Assembly: GCF_030697065.1 (NCBI RefSeq)
Contig: NZ_JAUYQU010000027.1
Span: 1 to 47,556, forward strand
Length of the DNA: 47,556 nucleotides
Direction of reading: 5' to 3'
Source: Bradyrhizobium sp.
GTDB taxonomy: Bacteria; Pseudomonadota; Alphaproteobacteria; Rhizobiales; Xanthobacteraceae
Shown here: one piece after another, positions 24,647-34,171 of the stretch
Position numbering within the stretch: position 1 is the first letter of the stretch
Layout of the letters: every line of letters begins with the position of its first letter
Made by a program: the position numbers and the translations under genes
The notes under the pieces: generated by a model
Database searches by the model: none
What the model was told of the DNA's origin: nothing
The model's input: only the letters and a program-made list of their open reading frames with translations

Positions 24647-25579
24647 ATGAGCCATCTGGTCCTTCGCACCAAGCTTCATTTGCGCAACTCGGCGAAGTCG
24701 CTGGGCGACGCCGCCGTGGGCGCGTTGACGATCGGGATGCTGCGCGTCACCCGCTTCTTCGATCCGTTCAAGACCGCGAACCGGTTCGGCCGCGCGTTGC
24801 GATTCATCGGACCGCGGCTGCGCGAAGACCGGATCGGCCGCGAAAATCTCAAGGCCGCCTTCCCGGAAAAGTCGCCGGAAGAAATCGAGAAGATCCTGGC
24901 GGGCGTGTGGGACAATCTCGGCCGCATCGGCGCCGAGTTCGCCCATCTCGATCACATCTGGGATTACGACATCAATTGCCCCGAGAAGAGCCGGGTCGAA
25001 ATCCCCCAGCGGACCCACGAATTGTTCGCCCAGCTCAAGAATGACGGCAAGCCCGCGCTGATCTTCGCCAGTCATCTCGGCAATTGGGAACTGCCGGCGC
25101 TGGCCGCGGTGGCGCACGGGCTGGATGCCGCCATCCTGTTCCGGCGGCCGAACAGCCAGTCCGCCGACCGCGCCATCGAGCGGATCCGCGCCGTGAAAAT
25201 GGGCACGCTGATTCCGGCCGGCCGGGAGGCGCCGCTGAAGCTTGCCGAAGCCCTGCAGAAAGGCCAGCACGTCGCGATGCTGGTCGACCAGTATCTCACC
25301 AACGGCGTCGAGGTGACGTTCTTCGGCCGCAAGACCAAAGCCAACCCGATGCTGGCGCGACTACTGCGCCAGGTCGACTGCCCGATCCACGGCACCCGCA
25401 TCATCCGCCTGCCCGGCAACCGCTTTCGCGCCGAACTCTCCGAGGAAGTAAAGCCGGTGCGCGACGCCTCAGGAAAAATCGACATCCAGGGCACGATGCA
25501 GGCGGTCACCTCGGTGGTCGAGGGCTGGGTCCGCGAATATCCGGAACAGTGGCTGTGGCTGCATCGAAGGTGGCGGTAG
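24647..25579 (+). CDS. lpxXL: Lipid A very-long-chain acyltransferase (LpxXL, LpxL/HtrB family)
   Basis: The 310-residue inner-membrane-associated acyltransferase moves the very-long-chain acyl group from AcpXL onto lipid A. It has the HX4E catalytic motif (His143 and Glu148 in SHLGNWELP), then FRRPNSQSADRAIE and VDQYLTNGVEVTFFGRKTKA typical of the LpxL family. The ATG at 24647 lies 20 nt after fabF1XL. In Rhizobium an alcohol dehydrogenase gene usually sits before lpxXL; here there is none. LpxXL and LpxL share motifs, and the assignment rests on the operon. Confidence 0.9.
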   Translation: MSHLVLRTKLHLRNSAKSLGDAAVGALTIGMLRVTRFFDPFKTANRFGRALRFIGPRLREDRIGRENLKAAFPEKSPEEIEKILAGVWDNLGRIGAEFAHLDHIWDYDINCPEKSRVEIPQRTHELFAQLKNDGKPALIFASHLGNWELPALAAVAHGLDAAILFRRPNSQSADRAIERIRAVKMGTLIPAGREAPLKLAEALQKGQHVAMLVDQYLTNGVEVTFFGRKTKANPMLARLLRQVDCPIHGTRIIRLPGNRFRAELSEEVKPVRDASGKIDIQGTMQAVTSVVEGWVREYPEQWLWLHRRWR

Positions 25580-25617
25580 GGCTATTTTCCCAGCCGCCGC
25601 ATCCGAGAAAGCGCATC

Positions 25618-25848
25618 TCAAGCCGCGCTCGGGTACACTTTCTCTGCACTCAGCGTATCACGCGCATAGGCGAGACACGCGATGACGTCATCGTGCGAAA
25701 CATCCGGATAATTCGTCAGGATATCGGCCTCGCCCCAACCATCCGCCAGCAATCCAATGATGAACTCGACCGAGAGCCTGGTTCCGCGAATAACCGGCTT
25801 GCCCGCAAGCACGTCTGGCGACAGCGAGATCCGAGGATGTTCGGCCAT
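25618..25848 (-). CDS. DUF433 family protein (antitoxin-like)
   Basis: The 76-residue protein shows the DUF433 pattern: PRISLSPDVLAGKPVIRGTR, FIIGLLADGWGEADILTNYP, then VIACLAYARDTL. This family has a winged-helix DNA-binding fold and often forms the antitoxin-side gene of a pair with a PIN-like DUF5615 toxin. No such partner is present: the next downstream gene is convergent lpxXL, and the upstream gene is unrelated. It may be an orphan antitoxin or a remnant of a pair. Confidence 0.85.
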   Translation of the reverse strand: MAEHPRISLSPDVLAGKPVIRGTRLSVEFIIGLLADGWGEADILTNYPDVSHDDVIACLAYARDTLSAEKVYPSAA

Positions 25849-25955
25849 GATTGATCGCTTGCTCCATTCTCCGAACCGATATTATCCGAACGCCGCGGCC
25901 CGATCAAACAAGGCGAGGGCCGTCCGTCTGCCGACCATCCGTCCGGCGACGGCAG

Positions 25956-27062
25956 CTACCTCCCCGTCTTCACCCGGGTCCACAGCCGGTTGATGACGCG
26001 CTGGGTCTTGGGGTCGCGGGCGGTGATGACGAACAGTTTTGCGATGGTGGCTTCGTCCGGATAGATGTTCCGGTCGTTGAGAATCTTCGGATCGATCAGC
26101 TTCTGGCTTGCCAGATTGCCGTTGGCGTAGGACAGGAAATCGGAATTTCTGGCTGCGACCTCGGGCCGGTAGAGATAATTGATCAGCTCATAGGCCTCGG
26201 CGACGTTGTTCGCATCGGCCGGAATCGCCAGATTGTCGAAGAACATCTGCGCGCCTTCCTTCGGGATCGCATAGCCGATCTCGACGCCGTTTTTGGCCTC
26301 CGCCGCGCGGCTTCGCGCCTGCATGATGTCGCCGGACCAGCCGACCACGAAGCAGATCTCGCCGGAGGCCATCGCGCCGAGATATTCGGAGGAATGAAAC
26401 TTGCGGACGAAGGGCCTGATCCTGCCGACCAGTTCGGCGGCCTTTTCCAGGTCGGCCGCCTTGGTCGAGTTGGGATCGAGCCCGAGATAGCCCAGCGCCG
26501 CGGGCAGAATGTCATCGGCAGAATCCAGCATGTGAATGCCGCAATCCTTGAATTTCGCCAGGTTCTCCGGCTTGAAGACGATGTCCCAGCTGTCGATCCT
26601 GGCGTCGGGCCCGAGCAGCTTTTGCGCCATCCTGACGTTGTAGCCGATGCCGGTGGTGCCCCACATGTAGTTGGCGCCGTAACTATTTCCGGGATCGTAG
26701 GTGGCGAGCCGGTTGGTCACGACAGGCCAGGCATTGGCGAGGTTCGGCAGCTTCGACTTGTCGAGCTTGACGAAGACCTTCGCGGTGATCTGGCGCTGCA
26801 GGAAATAGCCGGTGGGAACGACGACGTCGTAACCGGATTTGCCGGCGAGCAACCGGGTCTCCAGGGTCTCGTTGGCGTCGAACGTGTCGTAGACGACCTT
26901 GATGCCGGTCTCTTTGGTGAAATCCTCGAGCACCCCCGGCGCCATGTAATTCGACCAATTGTAGAAATTGACGGTGCGCTGCTGCGCCTGCGCAGGCAGC
27001 GACCACAACGCCAGCGCCACGGCCATCGCGGCGGCCAACGGGACGTGAGAGCGGTGGCGCAT
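25956..27062 (-). CDS. Spermidine/putrescine-type ABC transporter substrate-binding protein (PotF/PotD family)
   Basis: The 368-residue periplasmic protein has a signal peptide (PLAAAMAVALALWSLPAQA). The mature part starts RTVNFYNWSNYMAPGVLEDF, followed by ETGIKVVYDTFDANETLETR, as in PotF and PotD. The ATG at 27060-27062 has AGGAGG upstream; an earlier in-frame ATG (27131) falls inside the preceding gene. It follows the aminotransferase gene by 13 nt, so the two are likely co-transcribed. No permease or ATPase gene is adjacent, so it must rely on a transporter encoded elsewhere or act as a sensor. A polyamine is the likely ligand by family. Confidence 0.87.
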   Translation of the reverse strand: MRHRSHVPLAAAMAVALALWSLPAQAQQRTVNFYNWSNYMAPGVLEDFTKETGIKVVYDTFDANETLETRLLAGKSGYDVVVPTGYFLQRQITAKVFVKLDKSKLPNLANAWPVVTNRLATYDPGNSYGANYMWGTTGIGYNVRMAQKLLGPDARIDSWDIVFKPENLAKFKDCGIHMLDSADDILPAALGYLGLDPNSTKAADLEKAAELVGRIRPFVRKFHSSEYLGAMASGEICFVVGWSGDIMQARSRAAEAKNGVEIGYAIPKEGAQMFFDNLAIPADANNVAEAYELINYLYRPEVAARNSDFLSYANGNLASQKLIDPKILNDRNIYPDEATIAKLFVITARDPKTQRVINRLWTRVKTGR

Positions 27063-27075
27063 CCCGGCCTTCCTC

Positions 27076-28239
27076 CTAGCGGCGATGCACCGCGTCCGAC
27101 AGCCGCTCCAGCGCGGTGTCGAGCGTCGCATCGTTCTTGGAAAAGCAGAAGCGCACCACCGAAGTCACCGGATTCTCTTCATAGAACGCCGACACCGGTA
27201 TCGCCGCGACCTTGTAATCGCTGACGATGCGCTTGCAGAACGCCTCGTCGGTCTCGTTGAGCCCGAGCGGCGAAAGATCGACGGTGAGAAAATACGTGCC
27301 CTGTGATTTGAGCACGGGAAAGCCGATGCTTTCCAGGCCTTTTGTCAATCGGTCGCGGCTGCGCGCCAGTTCCTTGCGCATGTCGAGGAAGTAGTCCGCC
27401 GGCTTGCCGAGGCCGTAGGCGACCGCGACCTGCAAATTGGGCGCGGTGGTGAAGGTAAGAAACTGGTGCACCTTGGCGGCGACACGCAGCAGCGGCGGGG
27501 CGGCGCAAACGAATCCGATCTTCCAGCCGGTCAGCGAAAAGATCTTGCCGGCGGAGCCGACCTTGATGGTGCGCTCGCGCATGCCCGGAATGGCGATCAG
27601 GGGGATATGTTCGCGGCCGTCGAAGATCACATGCTCCCAGACCTCGTCGCAGATCGCGACCGTGTCGAACTCCTGGCAGTAACGCGCCAGCAACTCGAGG
27701 TCCTCGCGCGGATAGACCACCGCGGCGGGATTGAGCGGATTGTTGAACAGCACCGCCTTGGTCTTGTGGTTGAAGACGCCCTGCAGCGCTTCCTCGGTCA
27801 ACCGCCAGTGCGGCGGCTCCAGGCGCACCAGCCGCGGAATGCCGCCGGCCTGGCGGATGATCGGCAAATAGGAGTCGTAGACCGGCTGAAAGCACACCAC
27901 CTCGTCACCCGGCTCGACCACGGCCAGAATGGCCGATGTCAGCGCCTCGGTGCCTCCAGACGTGACCATCACCTCGCTCATCGGGTCGAGGTCGAGGCCG
28001 TGCCAGCGGCCGTAATGGGACGCGATCGCCTGCCGCAGCTCCGGCAGGCCCATCATCGACGGATACTGGTTGTAGCCGTTCATCACGGCGTCGGCCGCGG
28101 CCCGCCTGATATCCTCAGGTCCGGGATGGTCGGGAAAGCCCTGGCCGAGATTGATGGCATTGTTGTCGCGGGCGGCTTGCGACATCGCCTCGAAGACGGT
28201 GACGGGAAGATTGGAGAAAACCGGGTTCATGGACGTCAT
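27076..28239 (-). CDS. PLP-dependent aminotransferase, class I/II
   Basis: The 387-residue enzyme of fold type I has Lys232 in VGSAGKIFSLTGWKIGF for PLP, Asp198 in ICDEVWEHVIFDG, the cofactor region SGGTEALTSA, and NNPLNPAAVV where most relatives have NPxNPTG. The sequence resembles the kynurenine/glutamine-phenylpyruvate or YbdL-like aminotransferases (INLGQGFPDHPGPEDI). It lies 8 nt downstream of a rhodanese gene and 13 nt upstream of a polyamine-type binding protein, suggesting one transcript. The amino donor is not deducible; a polyamine-derived, sulfur or aromatic substrate would fit. Confidence 0.9.
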   Translation of the reverse strand: MTSMNPVFSNLPVTVFEAMSQAARDNNAINLGQGFPDHPGPEDIRRAAADAVMNGYNQYPSMMGLPELRQAIASHYGRWHGLDLDPMSEVMVTSGGTEALTSAILAVVEPGDEVVCFQPVYDSYLPIIRQAGGIPRLVRLEPPHWRLTEEALQGVFNHKTKAVLFNNPLNPAAVVYPREDLELLARYCQEFDTVAICDEVWEHVIFDGREHIPLIAIPGMRERTIKVGSAGKIFSLTGWKIGFVCAAPPLLRVAAKVHQFLTFTTAPNLQVAVAYGLGKPADYFLDMRKELARSRDRLTKGLESIGFPVLKSQGTYFLTVDLSPLGLNETDEAFCKRIVSDYKVAAIPVSAFYEENPVTSVVRFCFSKNDATLDTALERLSDAVHRR

Positions 28240-28247
28240 GGCAGCGC

Positions 28248-28583
28248 TCAGCCGCCGCTCTTGGTCGGCAATCCCGCGGCTTTCCAGCCGATGATGCCTC
28301 CGGCGAGATGCTTGTCATAGGCAAAACCCGCAGCCTGCGCCGCCAGAGAGGACGTCACCGATCGCTTGCCGGAGCGGCAGGCGAAAACCACCTCTTTGCC
28401 CTGCGGATCCGGAATATCATTCGCATCGAAGGTCGAAAGCGGAACGACGACGCCGCCGGGATAGGCTTCCATGGCAACCTCATTGGTCTCGCGGACGTCC
28501 ACCAGAAGATAACGGCCCTCTGCCACGCCCCGCGATACCTCTTCCGGCGTCAAATCGTGCACCCGATGACCCTGGTCCGCCAC
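28248..28583 (-). CDS. Single-domain rhodanese-like protein
   Basis: The 111-residue protein consists of one rhodanese domain. VDVRETNEVAMEAYPGGVVV precedes the active-site loop CRSGKRS with Cys69, and HLAGGIIGWKAAGLP ends the fold. It should form a persulfide on Cys69 and pass sulfane sulfur to an acceptor. No signal peptide is present, so it is cytoplasmic. It is the first gene of the apparent rhodanese-aminotransferase-binding protein operon. Confidence 0.9.
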   Translation of the reverse strand: MADQGHRVHDLTPEEVSRGVAEGRYLLVDVRETNEVAMEAYPGGVVVPLSTFDANDIPDPQGKEVVFACRSGKRSVTSSLAAQAAGFAYDKHLAGGIIGWKAAGLPTKSGG

Positions 28584-28705
28584 TGAAAATCTCCCAATAT
28601 CCCGACACGAGCGAATTCAGCTGAATCGAGCCGTCGCTCTTCGGCTCCAAACTCGCCTCTGGCGCGGCGAAAATCAAGCGCTTGAAGCCTATCTGGGAGA
28701 ACACC

Positions 28706-30607
28706 CTAGATGATGACCTGCGTCCCGACTTCGACGACGCGCCCGGTCGGGATCTGGAAATAGTCGGTGGCGTCGTTGGCGGATTTGCTCATGGCAATGA
28801 ACAGATGATCCTGCCACTGCGGCATCCCGGACTGCGGCGACGGCTTCAGCGAGCGCCGCGAGACGAAGAACGACGTCGCCATGATGTCGAACTGCCAGCC
28901 GAGCTTGCGCGCGATCACCAGCGCCTTCGGGACGTTGGGCGATTCCATGAAGCCGAAGCGCAGCCGGACGGTTGAGAATTTTTCGCTGATCTTTTCCATC
29001 CGGACGCGCTCGGCGACGTCGACGCGCGGCGTCTGCGCGGTCTCGATGGTCAGGATCACATTGTGCTCGTGCAGCACCTTGTTGTGCTTGAGATTGTGCA
29101 GAAGCGCGGTCGGCACGAAACTGGGGTCGCTGGTGAGAAACACCGCGGTGCCCTTGACGATGTGGGGCGGGCGTTTTTCCAGGCTCTTGATCAGGTCATC
29201 GAGCGGCACCTCGATGCGCCGCGTCTTCAGGATCAGGATCGCGGCGCCGCGGCGCCAGGTCCAGACCAGGCCCGCCATCAACAGGCCGAACAGCAGAGGC
29301 ACCCAGGCGCCTTCGAACAGTTTCAGCAGATTGGCGGCAAAGAACGTCATGTCGACGACGATCAGCGGCACGATCACCGCGGCGGCCGTGGCCGCTTTCC
29401 AGTTCCACAGCTTCCAGATCACGACGAAACCCATGATGCCGTCCACCACCATCGTGGTGGAGACGGCGATGCCATAGGCGGAGGCCAGCCCGCTGGAGGT
29501 GCGGAACAGCAGCACCAGCAGCAGCACGCCGATCAGCAGCAGCCGGTTCACGCGCGGCAGATAGATCTGCCCGGCATGGGCCTCCGAGGTGTAGCGGACC
29601 TCGAAGCGCGGCAACAGGCCGAGCTGCACCGCCTGGCGGACCAGCGAAAAGGCGCCGGTGATCACGGCCTGGCTGGCGATGACCGTCGCCGCGGTCGCCA
29701 GGATGACCAGCGGTATCAGCATGATTTCCGGAACCAGCCGGTAGAACGAGTTCTCGATCGCCGCGGGATTGGCCAGCACAAGCGCGCCCTGGCCGAAATA
29801 ATTGATTAGCAGCGCCGGCAACACGAAGTAGAACCATCCGGCCTGGATCGGCTTGCGACCGAAGTGCCCGAGATCCGCATACAGCGCCTCGCCGCCGGTC
29901 ACCGCGAGAAAAACCAGCCCCAGCGTCACCAGGCCTATCGTTCCATGCGAGAACAGGAACTGGATCGCATACCAGGGATTGATCGCCGCCAGCACCGACG
30001 GATCGTCGCTGATATGCAGCAAGCCCAATACGAGCAGCGTGGTGAACCAGAGCATCATCACCGGCCCGAACGCCGCCGCGACGCGGGCGGTACCGCTGCT
30101 TTGCACCGAGAACAGCCCGACCAGAATCAGGATCGTCAGCGGCACGACGTAATCTGCCAGCGCCGGCGTGACGAGCTTGAGGCCCTCGACCGCCGACAAT
30201 ACCGAAATCGCCGGCGTGATCATGGAATCGGCGATGAACATCGAGCCGCCGAGCACGCCCAGCGCCAGCAAAAGCCAGCTGCGGCGGCCGAGCGCGCGCT
30301 GGCCGAGCGCCATCAGCGAAAGCGTGCCGCCCTCGCCGTTATTGTCGGCGCGCAGCAGCAGCAGCACGTATTTTGCGGTGACGACGATGAACAGCGACCA
30401 CAGGATCATGCTGAGAACGCCGAGCACGATGTCGCGCGTAACCGGTCCGCCATGCGCCGCGGCGTGGACCGCCTCGCGAAATGCATACAGCGGAGAGGTG
30501 CCGATATCGCCGAACACCACGCCGATGCTGCCCAGCGTCAGGGCCCAAAATCCGGTGGTCGCGGGCGCCGCCTCATGGGCTTCGGGTGTGGGAACGCTGG
30601 GAGCCAT
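28706..30607 (-). CDS. kup: Kup-family potassium uptake protein
   Basis: The 633-residue protein matches Kup/HAK/KUP transporters, which import K+ with H+. The N-terminal cytoplasmic tail leads into [20 protein letters not shown], the family hallmark, followed by 12 membrane helices to about residue 445. A C-terminal cytoplasmic domain with [20 protein letters not shown] and [13 protein letters not shown] at the end completes the standard length. It lies downstream of the stator genes on the same strand, with a 161-bp gap. Members of this genus often have several kup copies. No regulatory RNA was seen. Confidence 0.95.
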   Translation of the reverse strand: MAPSVPTPEAHEAAPATTGFWALTLGSIGVVFGDIGTSPLYAFREAVHAAAHGGPVTRDIVLGVLSMILWSLFIVVTAKYVLLLLRADNNGEGGTLSLMALGQRALGRRSWLLLALGVLGGSMFIADSMITPAISVLSAVEGLKLVTPALADYVVPLTILILVGLFSVQSSGTARVAAAFGPVMMLWFTTLLVLGLLHISDDPSVLAAINPWYAIQFLFSHGTIGLVTLGLVFLAVTGGEALYADLGHFGRKPIQAGWFYFVLPALLINYFGQGALVLANPAAIENSFYRLVPEIMLIPLVILATAATVIASQAVITGAFSLVRQAVQLGLLPRFEVRYTSEAHAGQIYLPRVNRLLLIGVLLLVLLFRTSSGLASAYGIAVSTTMVVDGIMGFVVIWKLWNWKAATAAAVIVPLIVVDMTFFAANLLKLFEGAWVPLLFGLLMAGLVWTWRRGAAILILKTRRIEVPLDDLIKSLEKRPPHIVKGTAVFLTSDPSFVPTALLHNLKHNKVLHEHNVILTIETAQTPRVDVAERVRMEKISEKFSTVRLRFGFMESPNVPKALVIARKLGWQFDIMATSFFVSRRSLKPSPQSGMPQWQDHLFIAMSKSANDATDYFQIPTGRVVEVGTQVII

Positions 30608-30768
30608 GATGTCTGAAGACGCTTTGTCGATTGATATGCCCGGGCCGGCTATCGACGCCTTCCTGGGAAGCTTGTCAACCGCTGCTCCCTGGCACCGCCG
30701 GATGACGCAAACTCACCCGCAAACGCGAGCTTTCGGCACCGAATAAGGTATCATGGTAGCGTTTTCGG

Positions 30769-31596
30769 CTACGGCTTCAGTCCGGGCGGCAGCGGCGGAT
30801 CCTCACGCATCAGCGTGATGGTCACACGGCGGTTGGCCGACAGGGTCGGATCGTCGGGAAACAGCGGCTGGCTGTCGGCCTTTCCCGAGACGGCGAAGAT
30901 GTGGGATGTCGGCACCCCCTCCCATTCCAGGATCTGGCGCACCGCGTTGGCGCGGTCGGCAGACAGATCGAACGCGCCATACTCGTTTCGCGACGGCACG
31001 AAACCCGCCGCGGTGTGACCGACGATGGAGATGCGAAGCGGGGTCGCCTTAAGCGGGCCGGCAAGCTTCTGGATCAGCCGGCGGGTGCGGTCATACGGCG
31101 CCTTGGAGCCGTCGGCAAACATCGACCGGCCGTCCTGATCGACGATTTCCAGGTTGAGGCCCGCATTGGTTTCCTCGAACATGATGTGCTTGGAGATTTC
31201 GGTCAGTTCCGGCATGTCCTGCAGCGCCTGCCGTAGCGACGCCGAGGCCAGCGCGAATTCACGATCGATTTTCAGCCGGGCGCCCTGCGCCAGGCTGTTT
31301 TCCTTTTCATCCGGTGTCGGCGTGTTGGAGGCTTCCTCGGGCGGAATATGCGCGGCGTTCTTCAGCTTTGCCCTGGTCGGCAGGCCATCGGATTCGATGA
31401 TCCCGGAATAGCGCGCCTCGGTCTGCACCCCGAACGCGTCGCGCATCGAGCCGGCGACCACCTTCAGCTTCACCGAGTCCTGGGTCGAGAACGCGACCAG
31501 CATCACGAAGAATGCCAGCAGCAATGCCATCAGATCGGCGAAGGTCACGAACCAGCCGTGCCCGCCATGTGCCTCTTCGCGCTTCTTCTTGGCCAT
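30769..31596 (-). CDS. MotB/PomB-like stator protein with OmpA-type peptidoglycan-binding domain
   Basis: The 275-residue protein has a short cytoplasmic tail and one membrane helix GWFVTFADLMALLLAFFVML. Asp21 is the ion-carrying residue of the MotB family. A periplasmic OmpA-like domain (about 160-270) has LRISIVGHTAAG and LSADRANAVRQILEWEGVP. It lies 32 nt after a PomA-like gene, and the two should form an ion-driven stator complex. The usual MotB plug region is not clear. No flagellar gene is nearby, so a gliding, secretion or envelope role is also possible. Confidence 0.85.
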   Translation of the reverse strand: MAKKKREEAHGGHGWFVTFADLMALLLAFFVMLVAFSTQDSVKLKVVAGSMRDAFGVQTEARYSGIIESDGLPTRAKLKNAAHIPPEEASNTPTPDEKENSLAQGARLKIDREFALASASLRQALQDMPELTEISKHIMFEETNAGLNLEIVDQDGRSMFADGSKAPYDRTRRLIQKLAGPLKATPLRISIVGHTAAGFVPSRNEYGAFDLSADRANAVRQILEWEGVPTSHIFAVSGKADSQPLFPDDPTLSANRRVTITLMREDPPLPPGLKP

Positions 31597-31628
31597 GTTC
31601 TATGTCCGCGCCTGTATGTCGCCGTTGA

Positions 31629-32402
31629 TCAAGCGGGAACCAGTTCGCCCTCTTCGTGACGGTGTTTTTCGGGCAGATAGGCCAGCAGCATTTCACGCAC
31701 CAGCGTCGGGCTCTTGGAATCGCGGATCATCAGAATGCCGTCGATGATCAGCGTGCGGTTGGTTTCCTCGTCGATCAGCCTGCCATGCAGCTTGTCGGCG
31801 ATCGGCAGGCAGATCAGGTTCGCCACCAGCGCGCCGTACAGCGTCGCCAGCAAGGCCACCGCCATGAAGGGGCCGAGCTTCGAGGGATCCGACATGTTCG
31901 AGAACATCTGCACCATGCCGAGCAGCGTGCCGATCATGCCGAAGGCCGGTGCGCAGTCGCCGATGGCGCGATAGATCTTCGACCCTTCGTTCAGGTGCAG
32001 CAGGAAATTGTCGCGGTCGCGCTCGAGATTGTCGCGGATGAATTCCAGATCGTAGCCGTCGGCGACGTAGCGAATTCCCTTGGCGAGGAACGGCTCTGAG
32101 GTTTCGACCTTTTCCAGGCCAACCGGACCCTGCTTGCGCGCGACCTCGGCGATGCGGGCCAGTTCGTCGACCAGGTCGCGCGCCGAAAGGCTGCTCAGCT
32201 GGAAGGCGAGTTTGGCGCCGAGCGGCAAGCCATGGATCATCGCCGACATCGGGAACCGGATCAGCGTCGCGGCGAACGAGCCGCCGAAGATGATGATGAC
32301 GGCGTGGATGTCGTAGAACATCCGGAAGTCGCCGCCCATCAGGATGAGCGTCGACAGAACGATCGCGCCGGAAATCAGGCCAAGAAGGGTAGCGATATCC
32401 AT
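31629..32402 (-). CDS. MotA/PomA-like stator protein
   Basis: The 257-residue membrane protein starts MDIATLLGLISGAIVLSTLI and continues with MGGDFRMF, closely resembling PomA rather than E. coli MotA. Four membrane helices are expected, with the MotA/TolQ core GDCAPAFGMIGTLLGMVQMF and PFMAVALLATLYGALVANLI. Of two adjacent ATG codons the second (32402) has the better spacing from GGAG. Similarity to PomA suggests, but does not prove, coupling to sodium. It is the upstream gene of the stator pair. Confidence 0.87.
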   Translation of the reverse strand: MDIATLLGLISGAIVLSTLILMGGDFRMFYDIHAVIIIFGGSFAATLIRFPMSAMIHGLPLGAKLAFQLSSLSARDLVDELARIAEVARKQGPVGLEKVETSEPFLAKGIRYVADGYDLEFIRDNLERDRDNFLLHLNEGSKIYRAIGDCAPAFGMIGTLLGMVQMFSNMSDPSKLGPFMAVALLATLYGALVANLICLPIADKLHGRLIDEETNRTLIIDGILMIRDSKSPTLVREMLLAYLPEKHRHEEGELVPA

Positions 32403-32935
32403 CATAAACTCCGACGCACACGCACTCGACCGGCCATTCTGGGCGGCGACGCCGCCCATCCCGGGCCGCGCTCAGGAACCCTACGTCGCTGCCATTAAAG
32501 ACGCGTAAAGGTTAAGCGCCCGCGAGGCCGTAAAAGACCTCAACAGCCGCCGCGCGATGCGGCATTTGTAAAGGTCTTGCTAACCAATGGCGCGCCGGCT
32601 GATGCGCCAAGGTTCAAATGTCGACCCGGCCCGCCGCGCGGGGTGTCCGGCCAGCCGTTCACGGGGATTTTCGGTGAGCGGCGGGTGAAGGTTTGAGACC
32701 TGCGAAGCGGAAAGTGTCCTGACCGAGGGAACCGCGGGGGTGCGCCAACGCTTAGGATTTTAACCCGGGTTCATGGAGGCGTTGTTGTTGCGATCCTGCC
32801 AGTGAGCTGCAGCCTCCACCAATTCAGCAAGCTGCCTTTTCACACGCACCAGACCACCCTGAACGTCGGTCGTTCCAGCAGACCGGCGACGCTCCCGACT
32901 TGAACGACGACCGCCTTGCCAGCGAAGGAATCTCA
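32403..32935. other. 533-bp divergent gap between the stator and efflux genes
   Basis: The gap should hold the promoters of both operons. The motif aaggttaagcgcc near 32510 and an AT-richer patch near 32565-32590 are the only visible features. A leftward frame (32760-33032) ends in a stretch LVRVKRQLAELVEAAAHWQD that looks protein-like. It overlaps the adaptor gene start and has no recognisable family. No regulator gene of the TetR or MarR type is present for the pump. Confidence 0.45.
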
Positions 32936-34171
32936 ATGAGGACGTCTCACGTTGCGATTGTTGCGGTCGTCGTTCTGGGCTGTGTCGCTGCCGGATACTA
33001 CTTCCTTGCCGCCAGGCCGGAGCAGGCAGCAAGGCCGGCCACTCCCCCTGCCGAAGTCGGCGTCATTAAGGTCCAGCGGGTGGACGTACCGCTGCCCCTG
33101 ACCTATGCCGGCCGCGTCGCGGGCTTTCGCAACGTCGAAATCCGCGCCCAGGTCAGCGGTATCATCCTGAAGCGCGAATTCGTGGAAGGGGCGAAAGTCA
33201 AACAGGGCGACGTCCTGTTCCGCATCGACCCGCGCTCGTATCAAGCAGCCCTGGACCGTGCCGCCGCGCAACTCGCGCAGACCCAGGCCACGCTGACCCA
33301 GACCGAGGAAAACTACCGCAGGATCGAGGAACTCTCGCAGAAGCAGGTGGCGACCGAAAAACAGCTGGAGGACGCACGCGCCGCCCGCGATCTCGCGCGC
33401 GCCGCGGTTCAAGGCGCGCAGGCGGAAATCCAGACGGCAAAGTTGAATATCGAGTTCACCACCGTGACCGCGCCGGTCAGCGGGGCGACCAGCCTGGCCT
33501 CCCCGCCCGAAGGCTCACTCGTCCAGGCCCAGCAAACCGTCCTCACCACGATCACGCAGCTCGACCCCGCCTATGTGAACTTTTCGACCAGCGAATCGGA
33601 GTTCGTCGAGCTTCGCGGCATCAACCGGGCACGCGAGAAGCCGCTGACCCTTGATGATATCGAGGTCGCCTTGCAGTTCGGGGATCGTTCGCCGTTTCCT
33701 GTCAAGGGCAAGCTCGACGTTTCCGCATCCACCGTCGATCCGCGAACCGGCACCCTGCAGATCCGATCGATCTTCCCGAACGCCGACGGCGCGCTGCTGC
33801 CGAACCAGTTCGTTCGTGTGCTGCTTACGGGCGTATCGCTGCAGGACGTCGTCATCGTGCCACAGCAGGCGGTCTCGCAAGGACCTCAGGGCGCATTCGT
33901 CTATGTCGTCAATTCCGCGAACGACGGCGTGATGGTGCGTCCGATCAAGCTCTACCGGGAAGTCGCCGGCGGCTGGGCTGTCCAGGACGAACTGAAAGAC
34001 GGCGAAACCATCGTTGTGGATGGTTTGCAGCGGGTGAAGCCGGGCGCACCAATCAAGCCGGTGCCGTTCGAACCGGTAGCCAATCCGTCGAATGCAGCAA
34101 AGTCCAAATCCGGTGAACCGGGATCCGGTGCCGCACAAGCCGCGCCCGGCAATCCAGGTCGGGCCAAGTGA
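32936..34171 (+). CDS. RND efflux periplasmic adaptor (AcrA/MexA family)
   Basis: The 411-residue membrane-fusion protein has an N-terminal membrane or signal segment ([20 protein letters not shown]). The Cys inside this segment is not in a clear lipobox. Family motifs are [40 protein letters not shown], a coiled-coil hairpin (about 100-170: [20 protein letters not shown]) and the lipoyl/beta-barrel parts with TVTAPVSG. The ATG at 32936 has AAGGA upstream; a TTG at 32900 is less likely. It is coupled to the pump gene by a TGATG junction. It bridges the pump to an outer-membrane channel not encoded here. Confidence 0.9.
   Translation: MRTSHVAIVAVVVLGCVAAGYYFLAARPEQAARPATPPAEVGVIKVQRVDVPLPLTYAGRVAGFRNVEIRAQVSGIILKREFVEGAKVKQGDVLFRIDPRSYQAALDRAAAQLAQTQATLTQTEENYRRIEELSQKQVATEKQLEDARAARDLARAAVQGAQAEIQTAKLNIEFTTVTAPVSGATSLASPPEGSLVQAQQTVLTTITQLDPAYVNFSTSESEFVELRGINRAREKPLTLDDIEVALQFGDRSPFPVKGKLDVSASTVDPRTGTLQIRSIFPNADGALLPNQFVRVLLTGVSLQDVVIVPQQAVSQGPQGAFVYVVNSANDGVMVRPIKLYREVAGGWAVQDELKDGETIVVDGLQRVKPGAPIKPVPFEPVANPSNAAKSKSGEPGSGAAQAAPGNPGRAK

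Noticed and set aside
32760..33032. A 90-codon leftward frame overlapping the efflux adaptor start
   Set aside because: It overlaps the well-supported adaptor gene and matches no family. Its protein-like tail is noted only as a possible remnant.
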